This document shows positions 9,832 to 18,880 of a DNA stretch of 64,000 nucleotides, piece by piece. Position numbers and translations under genes: made by a program. The DNA comes from Bacteroides intestinalis (GTDB lineage: Bacteria; Bacteroidota; Bacteroidia; Bacteroidales; Bacteroidaceae), in contig NZ_QRZF01000008.1 of NCBI RefSeq assembly GCF_003464595.1, positions 62,001 to 126,000 on the forward strand, read 5' to 3'. The notes under the pieces are model-generated. The model was not told the origin of the DNA and made no database searches. It worked only from the letters and a program-made list of their open reading frames with translations. Positions within the stretch are counted from its first letter, which is position 1. Each line of letters begins with the position of its first letter.

Positions 9832-10134
9832 ATGCCTCCAGCAGCAAGAATAACCGATATGCACACTTGTCCGATGCAGACCCCGGCGTTTCCCTCGCCG
9901 ATACCGCATGTGGGCGGACCGATAGTCGGTCCAAGTGTGCAAAATGTTTTGATAGGAAAAATACCGGCAGCCGTCGTAGGTGACATGTGCGTCTGCGTGG
10001 GACCGCCGGATACAATAATAAAAGGTTCATCCACTGTAATGATAGGTGGCAGACCTGCAGCTCGTATGGGTGATAGCACCGCACATGGTGGCACGATAGC
10101 CGCCGGATGCCCGACAGTGATGATAGGCGGATAA
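9832..10134 (+). CDS. PAAR-repeat spike-tip protein
   Basis: The 100-residue protein is one complete PAAR domain. It begins PPAARITDMHTCPM and contains GRPAARMGDSTAHGG and repeated VMIGG motifs, with His and Cys residues that usually bind the tip metal ion. It has no extension that could be a toxin. PAAR proteins sharpen the end of the VgrG spike and can load effectors. It lies 48 nt after the VgrG-like gene in the same direction and ends with the domain, so no effector gene is joined to it. The next gene, ogt, has its own promoter. Confidence 0.9.
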   Translation: MPPAARITDMHTCPMQTPAFPSPIPHVGGPIVGPSVQNVLIGKIPAAVVGDMCVCVGPPDTIIKGSSTVMIGGRPAARMGDSTAHGGTIAAGCPTVMIGG

Positions 10135-10261
10135 AGGGTAGGAGTATACATTAGGCAATGATACCTTTCCGGGCAAAGGCTGAAACTTTCGTTATGATTA
10201 TGGAGTCCGTTCCGCGAGTATACTTCCGAAGTGATGAATACGGAAATTGTAGTAGAAATAG

Positions 10262-10292
10262 TTGTCGCATTTGAGGTAAATACTTACTTTTG
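10262..10292 (+). promoter_or_regulatory. Promoter for ogt
   Basis: TTG (10262-10264), a 20-nt spacer and TACTTTTG (10285-10292) match the Bacteroides promoter pattern. It lies about 50 nt before the ogt start codon. Confidence 0.6.
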
Positions 10293-10344
10293 TAAACATG
10301 TGATAGAGAGGTTGATTCAATAGTAATATATAAATGGTGAGTAT

Positions 10345-10872
10345 ATGGAAATGATTCAGGTTCAGTATTATCAATCTCCTTATGGTGAGTTGATACTTGG
10401 TTCCTTCGAGGGTAAACTTTGTATGTGTGACTGGGTGAATGAAAAACGCCGGGAGGTAATCGACAAACGACTGCAAAAGGCACTGCATGCCGATTACTGC
10501 ACGCAAGGTTCTGAAGTAATTGCAAAAGCAATTCTTCAGTTGGAAGAGTATTTCGCCCGCAAAAGGAAGGCATTCGACATCCCATTACTCTTTATTGGAA
10601 CGGATTTTCAGAAATCAGTATGGCAGGAATTGCTGAATATCCCTTACGGTAAAACCGTATCTTATGGTGAGTTGTCACAAAAACTGGGAAATCCGAAAGC
10701 GGTCCGCGCAGTGGCAACTGCCAATGGAGCGAATTCCATTTCAATATTTGTTCCTTGCCATCGTGTCATTGGCAGCAACCATAAGCTGGTCGGATATGCC
10801 GGCGGATTGGAAGCTAAGAAGGGATTGTTAGACTTGGAAATTAATCTTTATGATAGATTCATGAACCATTAG
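10345..10872 (+). CDS. ogt: Methylated-DNA--protein-cysteine methyltransferase
   Basis: A 175-residue O6-alkylguanine/O4-alkylthymine DNA repair protein that moves the alkyl group to its own cysteine and is used once. The active site PCHRV places the acceptor at Cys138. The helix-turn-helix with its arginine finger (GNPKAVRAVATANGAN) lies before it, as usual. The N-terminal RNase H-like domain is short but present. Length is typical of Ogt/MGMT without an AdaA part. It is monocistronic: promoter upstream, and a very long hairpin and repeat array downstream. Confidence 0.93.
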   Translation: MEMIQVQYYQSPYGELILGSFEGKLCMCDWVNEKRREVIDKRLQKALHADYCTQGSEVIAKAILQLEEYFARKRKAFDIPLLFIGTDFQKSVWQELLNIPYGKTVSYGELSQKLGNPKAVRAVATANGANSISIFVPCHRVIGSNHKLVGYAGGLEAKKGLLDLEINLYDRFMNH

Positions 10873-10928
10873 TGAAAGCTAAGGAGATTTTCTGTAAGGG
10901 TTAAAGACTAAGATAACGAAGGTTAATT

Positions 10929-10992
10929 CGTCCCCTTATAAGGAACATTGCGTCCCCTTATGGAGGGACGCAATGTTCCTTATAAGGGGACG
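10929..10992 (+). terminator. 28-bp perfect hairpin after ogt
   Basis: Positions 10929-10956 and 10965-10992 are exact reverse complements with an 8-nt loop. RNA from ogt would form a very stable hairpin here, but no T-run follows, so it may act in transcript stability or as a Rho-independent-like pause and not as a classical terminator. It arises from units 1-3 of array A. Confidence 0.55.
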
Positions 10993-11038
10993 TAATGTTC
11001 TCCATGGTGGAACGCATTAGCCTCCGTAGGCAGAGATA
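10929..11038. repeat. Array A: five 22-nt units with palindromic cores
   Basis: Starting 56 nt after the ogt stop, the sequence can be cut into 22-nt units at 10929, 10951, 10973, 10995 and 11017. Each unit has a partly symmetrical centre: CCTTATAAGG in units 1 and 3, CCTTATGGAGG in unit 2, CTCCATGGTGG in unit 4, GCCTCCGTAGGC in unit 5. Unit 1 and unit 3 are inverse copies of each other. Units share a flanking GTYC...GGRAC pattern. The fifth unit is degenerate. The same 22-nt design with unrelated sequences is found at 25240 and 48584. Function unknown. Confidence 0.75.
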
Positions 11039-11210
11039 CTAATTTCTCCTATTGCTCTATTAAGGTATCCTTGCTTTATGTCTTGAAGGTATTAATATTA
11101 TGAACACAAGCTTATTTACTCTTTAATTCCGCAACAGGCATTCATGTTATAATTTAGTAGAGTGGAGAGTTTTTTTAAGAAACAGGTAACGATTCCTATG
11201 ATAATATTTT

Positions 11211-11218
11211 TATATTTG
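11211..11218 (+). promoter_or_regulatory. Possible -7 element for hybrid sensor gene
   Basis: TATATTTG matches the -7 consensus 21 nt before the ATG at 11239. No TTG occurs at the expected -33 distance. Confidence 0.4.
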
Positions 11219-11238
11219 CGTTACTAATACCAGAAAAG

Positions 11239-14007
11239 ATGAGAAGATATACTTTCCAAATGTTACTTATTCCAATGCTCTCCCTCTTTTGGCTGACTGC
11301 TTCGTGTACGCATCGAGATGTGCATTTCCGTATCGGCGTTTCCCAATGCAGTGACGATGAATGGCGGCACCAGATGAACAATGAAATGCTGCGCGAAGCA
11401 CTTTTCTATGATGGAGTGGAAGTGGATATCCGCACCGTGAAAGACGATAATGCACAACAGATAGAAGATATTCGCCATTTCATTCAGGAAGGGGTAGACT
11501 TGCTTGTAGTTGCCCCCAATGAAGCTGCTCCCATTACTCCGGTGGTAGAGGAAGCATTTGATCGTGGGATTCCCGTCATAGTCTTCGACCGGAAGATACT
11601 TTCTGATAAATATACTGCTTATATAGGTGCGGACAATTATGAGTTGGGAAAAGCCATAGGTAATTATGTAGCCAATATGCTTCATGGGCGGGGTAATATT
11701 GTAGAGATTGCTGGATTGACCGGCTCTACGTCTGCCATGGATCGCCATCAAGGATTTGTTTCTGCGATATCTCCCTATCCCGGTATTCAACTTCTGGCTC
11801 GTGAAGATGCCGGTTGGTTACGTTCGGAAGCGGGAGAAAGGATGGACACTCTTTTGAAGCGTTTTCCGGAAATAGATGTGGTGTATGCCCAGAATGACCG
11901 TATGGCTGCAGGTGCTTATGACGTTGCTAAACAGCAGGGCAGGGCGGAAGAAATGCGTTTTATCGGTACGGATGCTTTGCCTGGTGAAGGATATGGTGTG
12001 GAGCAGGTGCTGAACGGGCAATTGGATGCCACGTTTATTTATCCTACAGGTGGTGACCGTGTGATACAGATTGCAATGGACATTCTGAATAAACGTGATT
12101 ATCCTCGTGAGACTGTATTGGGAACTTCTGTCGTAGATGCTACCAATGCCCAGATTATGCAGATGCAGACCTCACATATAGCTACTCTTGACGAGAAGAT
12201 AGAAACCATGAACGGGAAGATGAGTCAGTTCCTCGACCGTTATGCTACGCAGCAAGTTGTGCTATATGGTAGTCTGTTGGTACTTTTATTGGTAGTGGGC
12301 TTATTGGTTGCCGTGTATTTGTCTTTGCGTACTAAAAATCGCTTGAACCGGGAACTGTCTCGTCAGAAGGAGAAGTTGGAAGAACAGAAACAGCAACTGA
12401 CACAACAGAAAGAACAGCTCATTCAGCAGAAAGAACAACTGGAACAACTTTCCCGTGAATTGGAAGAGGCAACTCATGCCAAACTGGTCTTTTTTACCAA
12501 TGTCTCACATGATTTCCGCACCCCATTGACATTGATTGCAGATCCTGTTAATCAACTTCTTGCCGATAAATCTCTTGGAGAACGTCCGCACCAGTTACTG
12601 GAACTGATGAAGAAGAATGTCAATATTCTCCTTCGTCTTGTTAATCAAATCCTTGATTTCCGTAAAGTGGAGAACGGACGAATGGAACTCCATCTGGAGC
12701 CGTTCGATCTTTTGAGCAGTTTTCGTGGCTGGAACGATTCTTTCCGCATGGCGTTGTTGAAAAAACATATATCCTTCTCTTTTGAGACTACCCCTGATAC
12801 GGATTTTCGTATGATGGCAGATAGTGAGAAAATGGAGCGTATCTACTTCAATTTGTTATCTAATGCTGTGAAGTATACACCCGAGAATGGAAAGATTATG
12901 GTTCGATTGGAGGCAGAAGCTACTAATTTCCGCTTTTCAGTATTTAATTCCGGTAGCCATATTTCTCCTAAAGAGGTTGATGCCATCTTTGAACGTTTTT
13001 ATCAGATAGACGGGCATCAGGCTGGCACGGGGATTGGTTTGGCACTTGTTCGTGCTTTTGTAGAGATGCATGGCGGTCAGATCACTGCCCATAGTGATGA
13101 AAAAGGGGCGACTTTTACTGTTCTTTTTCCGGCGCAGAGTATTTCTCAGTATCACCCGACGGTGGTTACTCTTCCAAGTGAAGAAGCAGAAGTTTCTACC
13201 ACATTAGTCGAAACTGATTTTCCTATGGGTGGGGAAGAAACGAGAGATGCGGATCGCCCGACAGTTCTGGTTATCGATGATAATGCTGATATCCGCAATT
13301 ATGTGAAAACATTGCTTGCCGAAGAATATCATGTATTGGATGCTCCGGAAGCTGCTACGGGAATTCGCCTTGCAATGAAATATGTTCCCGATGTGATTGT
13401 GTCCGATGTTATGATGCCCGGTATGGACGGGGTAGAGTGTTGCCGGAGACTGAAGACAGAATTGCAGACTTGTCATATCCCCGTTATCCTTCTTACGGCC
13501 TGCTCGCTTGATGAACAACGCATCCAGGGGTATAATGGCGGTGCAGACTCTTATATATCCAAGCCTTTTAATTCCCAATTGTTATTGTCCCGTATCCGGA
13601 ACTTGATAGACTCCCGTCGTCAGCTTCGGCAGTTCTTTGGTGATAATCAGACATTGGCAAAAGAGAATATATGTGATATCGATAAAGATTTCGTTTCCCG
13701 CTTTAAGTCTTTGGTGGAGGAGAAAATGAGAGATCCGGAACTAAATGTGGAAGACTTAGGCAAAGATATGGGGTTGAGCCGTGTACAGCTTTATCGTAAA
13801 TTGAAATCGCTTACGAACTATGCTCCCAATGAATTGCTGCGCCAGGCACGTCTTAAGAAGGCAACTTCCTTGTTGGCTTCTTCCGAGATGACAGTTGCGG
13901 AAATTGCCTATGAAGTAGGTTTCTCTTCTCCTTCTTATTTCACAAAGTGTTATAAAGAACAATTTGGCGAAAGTCCGACGGATTTCTTGAAGCGGAAGAA
14001 TTTATAG
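11239..14007 (+). CDS. Hybrid two-component regulator with periplasmic sugar-binding sensor
   Basis: This 922-residue protein joins all parts of a phosphorelay. A signal or lipoprotein leader (about 1-23, ...LTASC) is followed by a type I periplasmic binding-protein domain (about 28-330; GVSQCSDDEWRHQMNNEM, FDRKILSD, TDALPGEGYG), one membrane segment (about 335-360) and a coiled coil rich in KEQL repeats. The histidine kinase has phospho-acceptor His424 in VSHDFRTPLT and N and G boxes. The receiver has Asp723 in VSDVMMPGMDG, and an AraC-type DNA-binding domain closes the protein. The same layout is seen in B. thetaiotaomicron BT1754, which senses fructose. The ligand here is inferred to be a monosaccharide, perhaps ribose- or fructose-like. 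The PfkB kinase gene follows by 67 nt. Confidence 0.9.
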   Translation: MRRYTFQMLLIPMLSLFWLTASCTHRDVHFRIGVSQCSDDEWRHQMNNEMLREALFYDGVEVDIRTVKDDNAQQIEDIRHFIQEGVDLLVVAPNEAAPITPVVEEAFDRGIPVIVFDRKILSDKYTAYIGADNYELGKAIGNYVANMLHGRGNIVEIAGLTGSTSAMDRHQGFVSAISPYPGIQLLAREDAGWLRSEAGERMDTLLKRFPEIDVVYAQNDRMAAGAYDVAKQQGRAEEMRFIGTDALPGEGYGVEQVLNGQLDATFIYPTGGDRVIQIAMDILNKRDYPRETVLGTSVVDATNAQIMQMQTSHIATLDEKIETMNGKMSQFLDRYATQQVVLYGSLLVLLLVVGLLVAVYLSLRTKNRLNRELSRQKEKLEEQKQQLTQQKEQLIQQKEQLEQLSRELEEATHAKLVFFTNVSHDFRTPLTLIADPVNQLLADKSLGERPHQLLELMKKNVNILLRLVNQILDFRKVENGRMELHLEPFDLLSSFRGWNDSFRMALLKKHISFSFETTPDTDFRMMADSEKMERIYFNLLSNAVKYTPENGKIMVRLEAEATNFRFSVFNSGSHISPKEVDAIFERFYQIDGHQAGTGIGLALVRAFVEMHGGQITAHSDEKGATFTVLFPAQSISQYHPTVVTLPSEEAEVSTTLVETDFPMGGEETRDADRPTVLVIDDNADIRNYVKTLLAEEYHVLDAPEAATGIRLAMKYVPDVIVSDVMMPGMDGVECCRRLKTELQTCHIPVILLTACSLDEQRIQGYNGGADSYISKPFNSQLLLSRIRNLIDSRRQLRQFFGDNQTLAKENICDIDKDFVSRFKSLVEEKMRDPELNVEDLGKDMGLSRVQLYRKLKSLTNYAPNELLRQARLKKATSLLASSEMTVAEIAYEVGFSSPSYFTKCYKEQFGESPTDFLKRKNL

Positions 14008-14039
14008 CATAACAGGGGTAGGAAGTGATAATAATTGCC

Positions 14040-14047
14040 TACTTTTG
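14040..14047 (+). promoter_or_regulatory. Possible -7 element for PfkB kinase gene
   Basis: TACTTTTG matches the -7 consensus 27 nt before the ATG at 14075. A -33 element is not evident, as expected if an activator is needed. Confidence 0.45.
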
Positions 14048-14074
14048 CAATATCAAAAAGGAATTGAATATTTT

Positions 14075-14962
14075 ATGAAATACGATCTTTGTTGCATTGG
14101 ATATATTACTTTGGATAAAGTAGTTACTCCGCAGAAAACAGTGCACATGCCTGGAGGAACCTCTTTCTATTTTGCGCATGCCATTAAACACCTGAATACT
14201 GAAGGATTCCAACTTGTTACTGCTTTGGCTGATAGCGAGATGCCGGTGGTGAATGATTTGAGAAGAGACGGCATTGAAGTGAAAGTACTTCCCAGCACTC
14301 ATTCCATTTGCTTTGAGAATATTTATGGAGAAGACACTAATGAAAGAAAGCAGCGGGTCACAGCTAAGGCTGATCCTTTCACAATTGAAGGTTTGCAGGA
14401 TGTAGATTCCCGGATTTATCATCTGGGCAGTCTATTGGCGGATGATTTTTCATTAGATGTCATTAAACATCTTGCCGGGAAAGGGCTATTGTCTCTTGAT
14501 GTACAGGGTTATTTGCGCGAAGTACAGAATGAAGAAGTATTGGCGGTGGACTGGCTTGAAAAAGAAGAAGCCTTGAAGTATATCCATATTCTGAAAGCGA
14601 ATGAGCATGAAATGGAGGTACTTACGCAGTGCACGGATCCTTATGATGCTGCTGTGAAATTGGCAGAATGGGGAGTGAAGGAAGTCTTGCTTACCTTGGG
14701 AGATAAAGGTTCACTCATCTATGTTGATAAGCGATTCTATGAAATACCTGCCTATCCGGTAGAAAATGTAGCTGATGCTACAGGCTGTGGAGATACATAT
14801 ATGGCAGGCTATCTATATATGCGTAAAAGAGGAGCATCCTATCAGGAAGCCGGTTGCTTTGCCGCTGCCATGTGTTCTGTAAAGTTGCAGAGCTATGGTC
14901 CGTTCGGTGGAACGGAAGAAGAAGTTCATAGCTTAATAAAAAAAGAAAATGCCGTAATTTAA
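14075..14962 (+). CDS. PfkB-family carbohydrate kinase
   Basis: A kinase of about 295 residues that phosphorylates a sugar or nucleoside with ATP. The start is ATG 14075 (MKYDLCCIGYITLD), preceded by AAAAAGGA; the TTG extension at 14045 overlaps the promoter element. The family's N-terminal glycine motif is present as MPGGTSFYFAHA. The C-terminal signature is VADATGCGDTYMAGYL, with the catalytic Asp in the usual DTxGxGD-like motif, here slightly altered (DATGCGD). The substrate lid is short. It lies just behind the sugar-sensing hybrid regulator, which suggests joint use of one sugar. Fructokinase or ribokinase activity cannot be separated from sequence. Confidence 0.85.
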   Translation: MKYDLCCIGYITLDKVVTPQKTVHMPGGTSFYFAHAIKHLNTEGFQLVTALADSEMPVVNDLRRDGIEVKVLPSTHSICFENIYGEDTNERKQRVTAKADPFTIEGLQDVDSRIYHLGSLLADDFSLDVIKHLAGKGLLSLDVQGYLREVQNEEVLAVDWLEKEEALKYIHILKANEHEMEVLTQCTDPYDAAVKLAEWGVKEVLLTLGDKGSLIYVDKRFYEIPAYPVENVADATGCGDTYMAGYLYMRKRGASYQEAGCFAAAMCSVKLQSYGPFGGTEEEVHSLIKKENAVI

Positions 14963-14978
14963 TACGGCATTTTCTTTT
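14941..14978. terminator. Bidirectional terminator overlapping kinase stop codon
   Basis: A 16-bp perfect inverted repeat (14941-14956 and 14963-14978) with a 6-nt loop that contains the TAA of the PfkB gene. It has A-rich and T-rich flanks on both sides, so it can end transcription from the kinase gene and from the convergent small gene at 14997. Confidence 0.85.
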
Positions 14979-14996
14979 ATATACAGATAGACTTGT

Positions 14997-15185
14997 CTAT
15001 TTCAACATCTGTGGCAGATTATCTCTTCCCCAGAAATAATAAAAGATCAGTCCGATCCAGCTGGTGAGCAAAACAAGGATGGCGACTAATAGTTTTTTCA
15101 CTCCATCTACCTTCCATTTCATAATTTCCAATACGGCTTTGATTGCAAGTATCAAGCCAATAATCCAAATAATAAATCCAATCAT
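14997..15185 (-). CDS. Small two-helix membrane protein
   Basis: A 62-residue protein with two membrane segments (about 2-20 and 31-51). The ending WIGLIFYYFWGRDNLP resembles the short N-terminal domain of phospholipase D-like proteins and superinfection-immunity-type proteins (PLDc_N: hydrophobic helix followed by aromatic-GR). Such proteins are often annotated only as hypothetical. It lies convergent to the PfkB gene and codirectional with the oxidoreductase gene, from which a hairpin separates it. Function unknown. Confidence 0.65.
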   Translation of the reverse strand: MIGFIIWIIGLILAIKAVLEIMKWKVDGVKKLLVAILVLLTSWIGLIFYYFWGRDNLPQMLK

Positions 15186-15218
15186 AATGTTCGTTGTTTA
15201 TTAATTTAAAAACAAATA

Positions 15219-15248
15219 AAGGCTACATCCGGTTCACGGTGCAGCCTT
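15219..15248 (-). terminator. Terminator after pyruvate:ferredoxin oxidoreductase gene
   Basis: AAGGCT (15219-15224) pairs with AGCCTT (15243-15248), with an inner CCG/CGG stem. On the minus strand a TTTATTTGTTTTT-like tract follows. It lies 42 nt after the oxidoreductase stop. Confidence 0.6.
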
Positions 15249-15289
15249 CATTTTTCAGAGTTTATTATGTTCTATTTCAATAATCGAAA

Positions 15290-18200
15290 TTATTCGGCAT
15301 CAGCACCCCAGTTTCCTTTAGACAGACGCTTGTAGCTGTTGTAACGCCATTTTGCATTGTCTTCGGCAGCTTGGAACAGTTCGGCAGCTTCTGAAGGATA
15401 TTGTTTCATTACAGAAGAGTAACGAACTTCACTCTTCAAGAAGTCCTGGAATCCAGCCCAATCGGGTTCTTTGCTATCCAACTGGAACGGGTTCTTGCCT
15501 TCAGCTTCCAAAGCCGGATTGTAACGCCACAAGTGCCAGTAACCACACTTAACAGCCTTTTCTTCCTCAGCCTGGCTCTTACCCATACCCAGCTTCAGAC
15601 CGTGGTTGATACACGGAGCGTAAGCGATAATGAGTGATGGTCCGGGATAAGCTTCAGCTTCGCGGATTGCTTTCAGAGTCTGAGCCTGGTCAGCACCCAT
15701 AGCAATCTGAGCTACGTAAACGTAACCGTAAGTAGTAGCCATCAGACCGAGGTCTTTCTTGCGTACACGCTTACCGGCAGCAGCAAACTTGGCAATAGCA
15801 CCCACCGGAGTAGCCTTAGAAGACTGACCACCTGTGTTAGAGTAAACCTCAGTATCCAGAACCAGGATGTTAACGTCCTTACCGCTGGCGATTACATGAT
15901 CGAGACCACCGTAACCGATATCGTAAGAAGCACCGTCACCACCGATGATCCACTGGCTGCGTTTTACTAAATATTGAGTCAAGCCTTTCAGTTCCTTACT
16001 TACCGGGCAACCGGCAGCAATACCTTGCTCGATGATAGCCTCGATCTGAGGTGCAAGTTCTTTAGTCTTGTCTGCATCATACATGTTTTCAATCCATGCT
16101 TTCAATACTTCCTTAGCTTCAGCAGGAGCATTGTCACCTTCCAGAATCTGGTTGAACAGTTTCACGATACGGTCACGCATCTTTTCATTAGCGAGTTCCA
16201 TACCCAAACCGAATTCGCAGAAGTCTTCGAACAAAGAGTTTGCCCAAGCAGGACCTTGACCCTTTTCATTCTTAGTATAAGGAGTAGAAGGTACTGAACC
16301 GGAGTAGATAGAAGAACATCCTGTTGCATTAGCTACCATTTCGCGGTCACCAAACAACTGAGTGATCAACTTCACATACGGAGTTTCACCACAACCAGAG
16401 CAAGCGCCTGAGAATTCAAACAACGGAGTAGCGAACTGAGAGTTCTTTACGTTAGCTTTAACGTCAACCAGATGTTGCTTGCTTGCTACCTTTTCAGCGC
16501 AGTAATCCCAGTTAGGAACTTGGTTCAACTGGCTTTCCAGATGTTTCATAGTCAAAGCTTTGCCACCCTTCTTCGGATTACCCGGACAGATGTCGGCACA
16601 GTTACCGCAACCCAGACAGTCGAGAACGTCAACCTGGATACGGAATGTCATACTGTCAAATACTTTACCTACCGCTTTCAGCATCTCGAAGTTTGCACCC
16701 TTCTGCTCTTCAGCATCCAGAACGAACGGACGGATAGAAGCGTGAGGACAAACATAAGCACACTTGTTGCACTGGATACAATTTTCAGCATTCCATTCGG
16801 GAACGAAAGCAGCTACACCACGTTTTTCGTATTTAGCTGTACCTTGATACCAAGTACCGTCTTCGATGCCTTTGAATGCAGATACCGGCAACAAGTCACC
16901 ATCCTGTGCATTGATCGGACGAACTACTTCGTTGATGAATGCGGGATCGTTGTTTTCAGCCTTAGCATCGTCAGTCAGGTTAACCCAAGCAGGATCAACA
17001 GTCAATTGTTTGTATTCACCACCACGGTCAACGGCAGCATAGTTCTTGTTTACGATATCTTCACCCTTCTTACCGTAAGACTTCTGGATGAATTTCTTCA
17101 TCTGTTCTACAGCCAGGTCAACAGGAATTACGCCTGTGATACGGAAGAATGCAGATTGCAGGATTGTATTGGTACGGTTGCCCAAACCGATTTCTTGTGC
17201 AATCTGAGTTGCATTGATATAGTATACAGAGATATTGTTTTTAGCGAAATACTTCTTCACGCGGGTAGGCAGGTTCTTAGCCAGTTCTTCGCCTTCCCAG
17301 ATTGTGTTCAGAAGGAATGTACCATTCTTACGCAAACCGCGGGTTACATCGTACATGTGCAGGTAAGCCTGAACGTGGCAAGCCACAAAGTTCGGAGTGT
17401 TTACCAAGTATGTAGAGCGGATCGGAGTATCACCGAAACGCAAGTGAGAACAAGTGAAACCACCTGACTTCTTAGAGTCATAAGAGAAGTAAGCCTGGCA
17501 GTGTTTATCAGTGTTGTCACCGATGATTTTTACAGAGTTCTTGTTAGCACCTACTGTACCGTCAGCACCCAGTCCGTAGAATTTAGCTTCGAACATGCTT
17601 GCGCCGCCCAATGCGATTTCTTCTTCCTGAGGAAGTGAAGTGAAAGTAACGTCGTCTACGATACCGATAGTGAAGTGGTTCTTCGGCATCGGCATAGCCA
17701 AGTTCTTGAATACAGCAATGATCTGAGCAGGAGTAGTGTCCTTAGAACCCAAACCGTAACGACCGCCTACGATTACCGGAGCATTAGCAGTACCATAATA
17801 GCAGTCTTTTACATCGAGGTACAACGGTTCGCCGTTAGCACCCGGTTCCTTTGTACGGTCAAGAACTGCAATAGTCTTAGCAGTCTTAGGCACAGCAGCC
17901 AGGAAGTGCTTAGCAGAGAACGGACGATACAAGTGTACGGCAACCATACCTACCTTTTCGCCATTAGCTACCAAGTGGTCGATAGCTTCGCGGGCAGCTT
18001 CAGTTACAGAACCCATAGCGATGATAACGCGTTCTGCGTCTTCAGCACCATAATAATCGAACAAGCCGTATTTACGTCCTGTGATTTTAGAAATTTCATT
18101 CATGTATTCTTCTACAATAGCAGGAACTGCTTCGTAGTAGTTGTTGCATGATTCACGGTGCTGGAAGAAGTGGTCGGGGTTTTCAGCCATACCACGGGCA

Positions 18201-18847
18201 ACCGGATTCATCGGATTCAATGCGCGAGCACGGAATTCAGCCAAAGCTTCCTGGTCAATCAGCGGAGCGAGATCATCGTTTTCCAACATCTCGATCTTCT
18301 GGATTTCATGAGAAGTACGGAAGCCGTCGAAGAAATTAACAAACGGTACACGAGCTTTGATAGTTGACAAGTGAGCAACACCGGAGAGGTCCATAACTTC
18401 CTGTACAGAACCTTCGGCCAGCATAGCAAAACCGGTCATACGGGTTGACATAACGTCTTGGTGGTCACCGAAGATACACAGAGCGTGAGAAGCCAGTGTA
18501 CGAGCTGATACGTGGAATACGCAAGGCAGGAATTCACCGGCAATCTTGTACATATTCGGGATCATCAGCAACAGACCTTGAGATGCAGTGTACGTTGAAG
18601 TCAACGCACCGGCTTGCAATGAACCGTGAACGGCTCCGGCAGCACCGGCTTCTGATTGCATTTCCTGTACCAATACTGTTTCGCCGAAGATGTTTTTGCG
18701 TCCTGCGGCAGCCCATTCGTCTACGTACTCAGCCATCGTAGAAGAGGGAGTGATGGGATAGATAGCAGCTACTTCTGAGAACATATACGAGATATGCGCA
18801 GCAGCCTGGTTACCATCACAAGTAATGAATTTCTTCTGTTTAGTCAT
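15290..18847 (-). CDS. nifJ: Pyruvate:ferredoxin (flavodoxin) oxidoreductase, single chain
   Basis: This 1185-residue cytoplasmic enzyme turns pyruvate and CoA into acetyl-CoA, CO2 and reduced ferredoxin, the main anaerobic pyruvate outlet. All domains of the single-chain form are in order: pyrimidine-binding and CoA-side domains at the N terminus (ITPSSTMAEYVDEWA), the gamma domain, a two-cluster ferredoxin domain (CIQCNKCAYVCP near 690 and CLGCGNCADICP near 741), then the TPP-binding domain with its own cluster cysteines (GACSGCGETP near 807). The TPP Mg-site motif GGDGASYDIGYGGLDH follows. Strong codon bias fits high expression and explains long open frames on the opposite strand. It lies 33 nt behind an ATPase gene and may share its transcript. 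Confidence 0.96.
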   Translation of the reverse strand: MTKQKKFITCDGNQAAAHISYMFSEVAAIYPITPSSTMAEYVDEWAAAGRKNIFGETVLVQEMQSEAGAAGAVHGSLQAGALTSTYTASQGLLLMIPNMYKIAGEFLPCVFHVSARTLASHALCIFGDHQDVMSTRMTGFAMLAEGSVQEVMDLSGVAHLSTIKARVPFVNFFDGFRTSHEIQKIEMLENDDLAPLIDQEALAEFRARALNPMNPVARGMAENPDHFFQHRESCNNYYEAVPAIVEEYMNEISKITGRKYGLFDYYGAEDAERVIIAMGSVTEAAREAIDHLVANGEKVGMVAVHLYRPFSAKHFLAAVPKTAKTIAVLDRTKEPGANGEPLYLDVKDCYYGTANAPVIVGGRYGLGSKDTTPAQIIAVFKNLAMPMPKNHFTIGIVDDVTFTSLPQEEEIALGGASMFEAKFYGLGADGTVGANKNSVKIIGDNTDKHCQAYFSYDSKKSGGFTCSHLRFGDTPIRSTYLVNTPNFVACHVQAYLHMYDVTRGLRKNGTFLLNTIWEGEELAKNLPTRVKKYFAKNNISVYYINATQIAQEIGLGNRTNTILQSAFFRITGVIPVDLAVEQMKKFIQKSYGKKGEDIVNKNYAAVDRGGEYKQLTVDPAWVNLTDDAKAENNDPAFINEVVRPINAQDGDLLPVSAFKGIEDGTWYQGTAKYEKRGVAAFVPEWNAENCIQCNKCAYVCPHASIRPFVLDAEEQKGANFEMLKAVGKVFDSMTFRIQVDVLDCLGCGNCADICPGNPKKGGKALTMKHLESQLNQVPNWDYCAEKVASKQHLVDVKANVKNSQFATPLFEFSGACSGCGETPYVKLITQLFGDREMVANATGCSSIYSGSVPSTPYTKNEKGQGPAWANSLFEDFCEFGLGMELANEKMRDRIVKLFNQILEGDNAPAEAKEVLKAWIENMYDADKTKELAPQIEAIIEQGIAAGCPVSKELKGLTQYLVKRSQWIIGGDGASYDIGYGGLDHVIASGKDVNILVLDTEVYSNTGGQSSKATPVGAIAKFAAAGKRVRKKDLGLMATTYGYVYVAQIAMGADQAQTLKAIREAEAYPGPSLIIAYAPCINHGLKLGMGKSQAEEEKAVKCGYWHLWRYNPALEAEGKNPFQLDSKEPDWAGFQDFLKSEVRYSSVMKQYPSEAAELFQAAEDNAKWRYNSYKRLSKGNWGADAE

Positions 18848-18880
18848 AACTAAATTGAATTATTATTAAGTGAATAAATC

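Noticed and set aside
9813..10151. 112-codon open frame opposite the PAAR gene
   Set aside because: The plus-strand protein shows clear PAAR motifs; the antisense product is Pro/Ile/Thr-rich without a domain.
16472..17467. 331-codon open frame opposite the pyruvate:ferredoxin oxidoreductase gene
   Set aside because: It lies fully inside a strong gene; its length comes from biased codon use on the other strand and it shows no domain.
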